Shown piece by piece: positions 22,101 to 28,368 of a DNA stretch of 28,368 nt. The notes under the pieces are model-generated. The model saw only the letters and a list, made by a program, of their open reading frames with translations. It ran no database searches and was not told the DNA's origin. Source of the stretch: an uncultured Clostridia bacterium (GTDB taxonomy: Bacteria > Bacillota > Clostridia > TANB77 > CAG-508); assembly GCA_948505485.1 (NCBI GenBank), contig CAOPQH010000003.1, forward strand, positions 1-28,368, in the 5' to 3' direction. The first letter of the stretch is position 1, and the number at the start of each line of letters is the position of its first letter. The position numbers and the translations under genes are program-made.

Positions 22101-25100
22101 ACTGTTACTGTTATTTCATCATCTGGTACTCTAAATGTATTTGTTATTGTTGTTCCTGTTGCTTCTTTATCATAGAATTTTAAGTCTTCTTCATGTTCTT
22201 TACCTTCTAATACAGTTTCATCTGCTGTATATTCTATTTCGTTTCCTTCTTCATCGTATTTTGGTAAGTTTGTAAAGTCTATTGTGTATTCATCTTGATC
22301 TTTTATTATTTGTAGTTCTTTAGTGTCTACAACTTCTTCTCCGTTTTTTACCAATATTAGCACTTTTTCTGGTCTTTTATCTTTTTGTTGTTCTGTGTCT
22401 ATCCAATTATTTGTTACAGTTACTTCTTTAACTGCGTCTACTGGTATTTCTTCTATTGTTTCTGTTGGCTCTTCTAGTTCTGCTGCTTCTAAATTTATTT
22501 TTGCTTCTGCTTCATTACTTATTTTTTCTACTGTTGTATCTATATTTTTATATACAATTTCTATTGTTTTGCTTACACTTATTTCTTTTGTACCATTTGT
22601 ATATGTATCTACATTTTCTATTGTTTCTGTCCATGTAATTGTTTTATTTTCTTTATCGTATATTCCTCCTGCTATATTTGATTTTTCTTCGTCTATTTCG
22701 TATGGTAGTTTGTCTACCATCGTTACTATTACTTTTCCTTTGTATTTTGATACATTAGCTGTGTATTGTAATGTATATGGTATTTTTTCATCTAATCTTT
22801 TTACTTTCTCTACTGTAGTTGTTTTTTCAAAGTTTTTATCACTTATTTGTGATGTTTTTGATCTATAGTAATATGTTACTATTATGTCTTCTTTTGTTAT
22901 TAATCCACTACTATTTTCTGGCTCTCCTACTAGTTCATATTTTTGACTTACATTATCAGGTTCTTTTGTTGCATATATTTCTCCTATATCTCCTGTTTTT
23001 ATTATGTCTTCTGCTACTCCTCCTCCTATTAAAGGTACTTTATCTTCTGTTCCTTCTAAATAGTAATGTACTGTTACTTTCCCTTTTTCTTTTTTGTTTG
23101 TTATATTTATTTGTTGATCTTCTACATCTCTGTTTATTGTTAAATTTGTTGTTGGGTCTTCTGGTAATACATATCCTTCTGGTGCTTCTATTTCTGTTAT
23201 TGTATATTCTCCAGTTTCTAGTATTGTTTCTATTTTTCCTTCTGCATTTGTTGTATATACTGTTACTTCTGGTTTTTCTTCTGTCTCTTCTAGTGGTGTA
23301 TCTATAGCCTTTGGCTCTATTGTAAATTTAGCATTTGCAAGTGGTGTAATACCATCTTCCTGATATTTTGTTAATGTAACATTTCTTTCTACTGTTTTAT
23401 AATAGTATGTTACTTCCATCTCTGTTCCACTATATGTACCTGTACTATTTGCAGGAGTTTCTACTAGCTCGTATTTATCATCTAAAAGGTTAGACTCTAT
23501 TGGAGTTGTTGCATATGTTTCTCCTTCTTTTCCTTTTAAAATTACATCTTCTGCTGTATTACCATCTGCTAATGGTACTCTTATGCTTGTTCCTTCTATA
23601 TAGTGATGTACTGTTAATGGTATGTCTTTTTCTACATATTCATATACAACTTCTATTGCTTCATCAGCATATGTCCCTGATAAATTTGTTGGAAGTATGT
23701 ATTTTCCATCTTCATCTCTTTCTAGTTCATATTTTTGTAAATCTAATTTTGGTGCTGTTGCATATCTTGTTCCTTGCTTTCCTTCTAGTTTTTCGTCTTC
23801 TGCAACTTGCGTATCTGTTTCTTTTACATAATGATGAACTAATACCTCTGAAGCATTTTCATTTTCTATTGTAATTTCATGCTCTCCATGCGCTGTGAAT
23901 TCAAATTCTATAGGTTCTTCGTTTGGTAAATATCCTTCTGGGTGTTTTGTTTCTGTTATTTTGTATTTTCCAAATGGCAATTGTGTTACTATTTTACCTT
24001 CACTATTTGTTACTTCTTCTACTTTATACCTTTCTGAATTACTTAACTCTATTTTTACACTATTAATTGTAAATTTATCATTTTCTACTGTTTCAAATCC
24101 AGTTTGAACATATCCTAAATGTAAATAGTACATTTGTCCACCTTGTAATTCTATTGAATAATCTTTAGCTTTTTGATTTCCTGTTATATCTAATATTTTT
24201 CCTTCTTCAACATTATCACTTGGAGCTGTTGTTCCATTTGTTATAGTAGCATATCCATAATTACCTGTTGCACTTTGGATTTCCGCATTTACAGTTACAT
24301 TATATTTTCCAGTATTATCTGTTAAATCTATTGGAATATATGAATTTGTATCTCCTTTTTGTGTATTTAATTCATATTTTCCATTGTTCTCTACAAAACT
24401 ATAACTTGGAGAATATACTTTTAAACTGTTTATTGTAAATTTATCTTCTCCTACACTTTCACTTTCGTCTTTTCTATATCCAAAGAATAATTGATATACC
24501 TTTCCACCTTCTAATTCATAATAATAGTTAGTTGCTTCTACTTCTCCGGAAATGTATATAAATCTTCCATCTTCCTGATCATATGTAGGAGTTCCTGAGC
24601 TTGGTTTGCTTGCATCTTTTATTGTTGCATATCCAATATCTTTTCCTTCTTGACTAGATATTTCTGCATTTATTTCTAATAAATATTTTCCTGTCTTTTT
24701 AGATAAATTTATTACTGTTATAGAATTTGCTGTTGAGTTTGCAATATTGGATTCTATGGTTTCTTCTGGTGCTCCTTTCATATCATTTTCACTTTGATAT
24801 GCAAGATTATTATTTGATATATATTTACCATCTTGTTCTGGGAAATAGAATCTATTAGCTTGTGCTATAAAAGGATTATATATATCTTGTAATTCTGAAC
24901 TATTAGATGTAATGTTACCTATTACGTTTTCTGGATTTTCTCTTTCTTCTACTTGCTCTATCGTAAATTCTGCTCCTTGTAATGGTGTTTTTGTAATATT
25001 ATCTACTTTGTTTATAGTTAGTTTGTTATCAGCTAATCCAAATGTTACAACTATGTTTTTATCTTCTGTAATATTTGCAAATGCTGGCATTGTATAGTTT

Positions 25101-28100
25101 CCATCACTTGCTTTTTCAAATTGATAATCATTTCCGTTTACTTTTATTTGAAGAATCTCATAATTCTCGTTTGGAACTATTTTTATTTCTTTTGTATTAC
25201 TGTCTCCATATTTTACTATTTCATATTGTTCTTCATCTTCTCCAGAAATACTTCCACCTTTTATACCTTCAAATTCTTGTATATCTGTTGTTATCTTAAA
25301 TTGTTTTCTATTGTTTGTTATTTGTAATTCTTCTGCTCCTACATATTGTTCTTTTACTTGTAATATCATACTGTCCAATTCACTAGGGATATAAGTAGAA
25401 CCTTTAGTTATATTAGTAATAGAATCTGTATTACAAAATCCACCTATTAAATAATTACCATAGTTTAATTCTATTACTGAATTAATACTTTCATTTTTGC
25501 TTCCATCAGTTTGTTCTGCCCACTGAGTAACACCATTTTTGTCATATTTTATAATTAACCCGTCATTCATAACATCCCAGTAGCTATCTTGATTTCCATT
25601 TATTTCTGTGTATACTCCATTTCCCCATTCTGTTGGATAGTTATTATCAGCTAAAACACCTGTAATTAAAATACCTTCATCCATTGTTTCTATTAATTGA
25701 TTAATATATATTTGGTTTATACTTATATGTTCCAAATATTTTATCCACTCTTCTTTACCATTTGAATTATATTTTGCTACTATTGCTTGCGAAGAGGATG
25801 TAGCATTACCTCCTATTACACATCCACCATCTTTGGTTTCAATCATTGTTACTTGATAGTAAGCACTAGTATTATTAATTCCTATAACTTTATTCCATTG
25901 TAAATTTCCAGAAGTATCATATTTCATTATTGTAGTATTATTACCTTGGTCTCCTCTTACTAAATATCCTCCATCTTTTGTATTTATAACTTCTACTACC
26001 TTAGAACTTGCTGTTGATGTTTTCCATTCTACTTTTTCTTTAGCATTATATTTTATTAATATTCCTCCTCCAATAGGTGCTCCATTATCTAAGTTAACAC
26101 CTCTTTCAGAATATCCTCCTACTATATATCCTCCTTCTTCAGTCTCATCACATGTATATATAGCATCTTCACCTGATCCTGCTATTGATTTAGCAAATTG
26201 TACTTCTCCATTTAGATTATATTTTATTATCATACCATCGTTATTATTGCTACCCGTCAATTTACTTCCATTTCCTAGATCATATGTACCTTTAAATGCT
26301 CCTGCAACTAATATTTCACCTTCTTTTGTTTCTTTTATTGTATTTTGATAATTTGCTTCTATACTTTGTATATATGTTCCTAAAGATTTTGACCATTCTA
26401 TTTCACCAGTTGATGTATATTTTATCAATGCCACCTTATCATTACTGTTTAATTTTAGTTTTTCTCCATTTTCTAAGTCTAATTCTTTTCCTGCTAGCTC
26501 TGACATTACTTTTACCACAATGCCTCCATCACTTGTTTCTATTGCTTCGGCAAATTGAGTAGTATTTTCAATTTTTCTTTTCCATTCTATAGTTTTATTA
26601 CTATTATATTTAACAATAAATGTAGAATTTGAATTTCTACCAAATGATAAATATCCACCATCACTCGATTTTATTAACTTATGAACTATATAGTTCTCTT
26701 CATCTGTTTTATCAGTTTGTTTTATTGAAATATTTTCATTTTCAGTTGTTTTTATTTTTAATAATGCAACTCCTCCTGTATTAGAAAAATCAGATTCATT
26801 TTCTAAATTTATTTTTCCTCCTGATACTAACATTAAATAATATCCATCGCTTGTTTCTAATGCTGAAATATTTTCAGTTCCACTAAAATCACTTCCATTT
26901 ATAGAATTTATACTCTTTCCATATTCAACATTTCCATCTGAATTATATTTTATTAATATACCATTTTGTAAACTGCTTCCATTACCTATACATTGACCAT
27001 TTTCTAATATACTTTGTCCAGCCAATGTCCCTGTTACAATATATTTACCATCACTTGTTTCTGCTATTGAGCTTATCCAAGTTCTCCCACTTAGTCCTGG
27101 GATTGTTTTTATATTTTTTGCCCATTGTACTTCGCCATTGTTGTTATATTTTATCAACATACCCGAATGCATAGCACTATTTTCTAAATGTACACCATTT
27201 CCTAAATCTATATAACTACTGCTTTGATATCCTCCAACTACAATACTACCATCTCTAGTTTCTATTAATGATGTTATTGCGTCTTCGCCATTTCCATAAA
27301 TTGATTTAGCCCATTGAATATAATTTTCACTATTGCATTTAGCAATAAATGGAGTGTATCCATTTGTCTCTTCTATTTTTAATGTATATTCATTATCAAA
27401 ATTTAATGTACGATTACCTCCATGTATATGTCCAGCAAATAAAAATCCCCCTTCTTTTGTTTCTTTTAATTGTGTAATATAAATATATTCATCTTTATCT
27501 GATGTTATTTCTTTTGTCCATTGTTTTTCTGCTTCTGCATTATATTTTATTACTATCCCAGTGTTATCTATTTTTCCTCCTACTAAAAATCCTCCATCTT
27601 TTGTTCCTGTAATTACTACAATTTCTAGATTATCTTCCAAAGTTTTCTCCAATTGAATATTTCCATTACTATCTAATTTACTAATTTCATTATCTTCATT
27701 TACAGTATTTGCAAAAATGTAGTCTCCATTTTCTAACTCTGCAATTGCTCCATTACTACTTTTTTCCCACTCTTTTTCATAATTAGCATTATATTTTTTT
27801 ACTATTCCATAACCTTTAACTAAATAACCTTTATCTTTTGTATTTATAATTTTAATTTCCTTTTCGTTTTGTATCAAACCCCATTCAGTACTCCAGTGCG
27901 CTGAAGAATTAAATCGTTCCCCCCATTCAATTTTCAATCCCACTTTACTTTTTTTATCACCTATTGTTTGTGAAGTACCTATTGTAAAATAATACTCTTG
28001 ATTTGAAATTTGGTATTTGTCTGGTACCTGTACTTCTATTACTTTGTATTGTCCTTCTGGTAAGTCTGCCATTAATTCTCCGTTTTGGTCTGTTGTTACA

Positions 28101-28368
28101 GTATAATATTCTTTTCCGTCTATTATTTCTTTTGTTCCTAATGTTTCACCTTTACTATTTTTAGCTGGTTCATTATCATTTTCTATATTATATATTGCAA
28201 ATTTTGCATTTGCTATAGCTTCACTTGTCTCTCCATCTCTTTTAATTAATTTAAATGCAGGACTATCTTCTATTTGTAATTTTAGTGTGTTCCCATCTCC
28301 TTGATAATTTCTTTTTATTCCATCAACAGATATAAATTCTAATTTGCCATCTATTTTGCAAACTTTAA
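19124..28368 (-). CDS. Giant surface adhesin: propeller-like repeats, SpaA/CnaB and MucBP-like repeats (5' end missing)
   Basis: The frame is open through the right edge, giving at least 3080 residues. Order from the visible N-terminus: a SpaA-type domain (around 28000-28250), about a dozen propeller-like repeats of the form DGGYIVGG...GILIKYN.NGEVQWAK (about 25380-27900), and a small domain (25050-25290). A SpaA-type domain follows that seems split by two related carbohydrate-binding-like modules (24050-24870), then two MucBP-like repeats (23590-23850), a SpaA/CnaB domain (23080-23390) and a third MucBP-like repeat (22850-23080). After an isopeptide/DUF11-like domain come two CnaB domains (21800-22430), ten tandem MucBP-like repeats (19740-21795) and a stalk domain. 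The C-terminus is RGTLIGLTGILGVIMYKRRRYI, a membrane helix with basic tail. There is no LPXTG. The likely role is binding host mucin or glycans, inferred from MucBP homology. Confidence 0.85.
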   Translation of the reverse strand, partial: KVCKIDGKLEFISVDGIKRNYQGDGNTLKLQIEDSPAFKLIKRDGETSEAIANAKFAIYNIENDNEPAKNSKGETLGTKEIIDGKEYYTVTTDQNGELMADLPEGQYKVIEVQVPDKYQISNQEYYFTIGTSQTIGDKKSKVGLKIEWGERFNSSAHWSTEWGLIQNEKEIKIINTKDKGYLVKGYGIVKKYNANYEKEWEKSSNGAIAELENGDYIFANTVNEDNEISKLDSNGNIQLEKTLEDNLEIVVITGTKDGGFLVGGKIDNTGIVIKYNAEAEKQWTKEITSDKDEYIYITQLKETKEGGFLFAGHIHGGNRTLNFDNEYTLKIEETNGYTPFIAKCNSENYIQWAKSIYGNGEDAITSLIETRDGSIVVGGYQSSSYIDLGNGVHLENSAMHSGMLIKYNNNGEVQWAKNIKTIPGLSGRTWISSIAETSDGKYIVTGTLAGQSILENGQCIGNGSSLQNGILIKYNSDGNVEYGKSINSINGSDFSGTENISALETSDGYYLMLVSGGKINLENESDFSNTGGVALLKIKTTENENISIKQTDKTDEENYIVHKLIKSSDGGYLSFGRNSNSTFIVKYNSNKTIEWKRKIENTTQFAEAIETSDGGIVVKVMSELAGKELDLENGEKLKLNSNDKVALIKYTSTGEIEWSKSLGTYIQSIEANYQNTIKETKEGEILVAGAFKGTYDLGNGSKLTGSNNNDGMIIKYNLNGEVQFAKSIAGSGEDAIYTCDETEEGGYIVGGYSERGVNLDNGAPIGGGILIKYNAKEKVEWKTSTASSKVVEVINTKDGGYLVRGDQGNNTTIMKYDTSGNLQWNKVIGINNTSAYYQVTMIETKDGGCVIGGNATSSSQAIVAKYNSNGKEEWIKYLEHISINQIYINQLIETMDEGILITGVLADNNYPTEWGNGVYTEINGNQDSYWDVMNDGLIIKYDKNGVTQWAEQTDGSKNESINSVIELNYGNYLIGGFCNTDSITNITKGSTYIPSELDSMILQVKEQYVGAEELQITNNRKQFKITTDIQEFEGIKGGSISGEDEEQYEIVKYGDSNTKEIKIVPNENYEILQIKVNGNDYQFEKASDGNYTMPAFANITEDKNIVVTFGLADNKLTINKVDNITKTPLQGAEFTIEQVEERENPENVIGNITSNSSELQDIYNPFIAQANRFYFPEQDGKYISNNNLAYQSENDMKGAPEETIESNIANSTANSITVINLSKKTGKYLLEINAEISSQEGKDIGYATIKDASKPSSGTPTYDQEDGRFIYISGEVEATNYYYELEGGKVYQLFFGYRKDESESVGEDKFTINSLKVYSPSYSFVENNGKYELNTQKGDTNSYIPIDLTDNTGKYNVTVNAEIQSATGNYGYATITNGTTAPSDNVEEGKILDITGNQKAKDYSIELQGGQMYYLHLGYVQTGFETVENDKFTINSVKIELSNSERYKVEEVTNSEGKIVTQLPFGKYKITETKHPEGYLPNEEPIEFEFTAHGEHEITIENENASEVLVHHYVKETDTQVAEDEKLEGKQGTRYATAPKLDLQKYELERDEDGKYILPTNLSGTYADEAIEVVYEYVEKDIPLTVHHYIEGTSIRVPLADGNTAEDVILKGKEGETYATTPIESNLLDDKYELVETPANSTGTYSGTEMEVTYYYKTVERNVTLTKYQEDGITPLANAKFTIEPKAIDTPLEETEEKPEVTVYTTNAEGKIETILETGEYTITEIEAPEGYVLPEDPTTNLTINRDVEDQQINITNKKEKGKVTVHYYLEGTEDKVPLIGGGVAEDIIKTGDIGEIYATKEPDNVSQKYELVGEPENSSGLITKEDIIVTYYYRSKTSQISDKNFEKTTTVEKVKRLDEKIPYTLQYTANVSKYKGKVIVTMVDKLPYEIDEEKSNIAGGIYDKENKTITWTETIENVDTYTNGTKEISVSKTIEIVYKNIDTTVEKISNEAEAKINLEAAELEEPTETIEEIPVDAVKEVTVTNNWIDTEQQKDKRPEKVLILVKNGEEVVDTKELQIIKDQDEYTIDFTNLPKYDEEGNEIEYTADETVLEGKEHEEDLKFYDKEATGTTITNTFRVPDDEITVTVNKVWVDKDNIYEKRPETLILQLKNKTTGEVVQSGEITVQTQDYYIFTKVKKYDENGNEIQYTADEKEVYEDDLYNYEKQVGEIEEISNAEDEKEITITNTMSKTPAMVVVKYIDKNTKQEISDWVEKEGIIGETFDVTEDKKEIAGYTLIEEPTEKTGTYTEKDQEKVYYYAKNSNVTVKYLERGTNSVLADEVEIQGYEGKVYTATQKAIEGYVCVENTENTAGAMGREDIEVIYYYEKEAKVITKYLEKETNKVLTIDEQYEQTGYIGKEYETEKKEITGYTYVEDTGNTEGTMTEEDIEVIYYYAKTSKVTVKYLEKTTNKELADKEEIEGYKGKEYTTEKKEITGYTCVENTENIEGTMTEENIEVIYYYSKAAKVIVQHIDKNTNAILKTEIIAGMAGDQFETHAEDIENYVLVSSPQNPNGIITEGEQTIKYYYAHISSGIIEKHIDINTGKLLKSEEHAGNEGDEYKIEAQTFEGYDIVEEKLPTNAEGKMEQELIEVKYYYHRQASVKVEYLYKGTEEKIEEDIIIKGHENESYLTEAKQIKGYALLEEPENKQGKMQVIQNEDGTFNTEILVKYYYTKESGGVIIKYKDINTDKIIEEQKIPGKIGDEYDIPLKQINNYVLIEKDPQGNTKLPTNAKGTMVEDPIEIIYYYARKTKVIVQYINKQTNQVIDTEEIEGAEGNSYKSKVKEFDGYQLMETPKNAEGEMKAESITVKYYYNQKAEVEIQYLEEETENTLKESTKIEGYVGDKYKTEKEDIPYYNYVKNTENTKGTMTAEKITVKYYYKKQLFNLKIDTWVNKATVNGVSQGERTIANKDSIYKLDIHKKKIANATVKVTYKIRISNVADIAGKAEVITDIMPNGFTFSQEDNKVKWSNEGGVLTTTDLKGETIKAGEYKEIELILRWKNGDKNFGTKNNIAVISKEYNEAGYVDVNKEDNRSKAKMLITIATGLDQSDKKSMARGTLIGLTGILGVIMYKRRRYI
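19740..21795 (-). repeat. Ten tandem MucBP-like repeats within the adhesin
   Basis: Units of about 65-75 residues open with a strand such as KVTVKYLEKTTNKEL, KVIVQHIDKNTNAIL or KVIVQYINKQTNQVI. They continue through a GxxGxxY segment and a GYxxVxxxxNxxGxM segment, and close with a strand ending YYY. Ten units are in tandem; three more occur upstream in the same protein. The phase is clear from the recurring YYY spacing. Confidence 0.8.
20989..21292 (-). repeat. Recent internal duplication of adjacent MucBP repeats
   Basis: Bases 20989-21091 and 21190-21292 are about 91 percent identical over 103 bases by eye, offset by 201 bases (67 codons). Both encode the end of a repeat, from EYxTEKKEITGYT to a terminal strand EVIYYY. 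The other repeats of the array are much more diverged at the DNA level. Confidence 0.7.

Noticed and set aside
19075..24107. Many long plus-strand open frames rich in Leu, Phe and Ser opposite the adhesin
   Set aside because: They are antisense shadows of the Glu/Lys/Thr-rich minus-strand coding sequence; they lack ribosome binding sites and have implausible composition.

Overview
The window is a very AT-rich stretch from a low-GC Clostridia-type Firmicute, probably a spore former. The evidence is the gene content: sporulation sigma factor SigH, a PdaB/YlxY-type polysaccharide deacetylase, a clostridial two-OB-fold SSB, an OGG1-type glycosylase next to addB, and a very large Gram-positive surface adhesin. 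Shine-Dalgarno sequences are strong (AGGAGG-like) and several promoters are near-perfect TTGACA-17-TATAAT. Almost all genes lie on the minus strand. I cannot name the species.

Layout (transcription is right to left unless noted). 1-1818: ogg1-like glycosylase then addB (cut by the left edge). 1967-2905 (+): a lone unrecognised gene with its own promoter and terminator and visibly different codon use. 2941-5624: rnc, an Elp3-like radical-SAM-family gene, and a YitT membrane protein. 5758-6675 (+): unrecognised protein. 6769-10594: probable operon of a GT-C-like membrane protein, lspA, an rluD-type and an rluB-type pseudouridine synthase. 10828-12988: ssb (own promoter), a hypothetical protein and a polysaccharide deacetylase. 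13230-15296: sigH followed by a phosphodiester-glycosidase-domain membrane protein. 15464-15925 (+): Cys-rich CnaB/CarboxypepD-like protein. 15982-17043: two half-length TauE/SafE proteins and a 46-residue small protein. 17090-19023: ruvA and a frameshifted rarA. 19124-28368: one adhesin of at least 3080 residues, running off the right edge. No gene-free stretch exceeds 300 bases.

Main points of interest. (1) The LspA homologue has lost both catalytic aspartates (Asn113 and Tyr131 instead) in an intact frame and conserved operon position. (2) The Elp3-like radical SAM protein downstream of rnc has none of the three cluster cysteines (Asp16, Tyr20, Asp23 instead) but keeps the rest of the fold. 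(3) The deacetylase has Asn for the catalytic Asp of motif 1. (4) A 103-bp element with foldback structure occurs twice in inverted orientation (10724-10826 and 16566-16668, 95/103 identical), one copy starting right at the ssb stop codon and the other lying between the two half-TauE genes. (5) The adhesin combines a beta-propeller-like repeat region, a SpaA-type domain apparently split by two carbohydrate-binding-like modules, CnaB domains and 13 MucBP-like repeats, and has no LPXTG. (6) The start region of the yitT gene is embedded in a perfect 21-bp inverted repeat.

How the genes fit together: the window mixes DNA repair/recombination (AddB, OGG, RuvA, RarA, SSB), RNA processing and modification (RNase III, two pseudouridine synthases), sporulation/envelope functions (SigH, deacetylase, phosphodiester glycosidase, LspA-like) and a surface adhesin suited to mucus or glycan attachment in a host-associated habitat. 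The habitat is inferred from the MucBP-like repeats, not seen directly.
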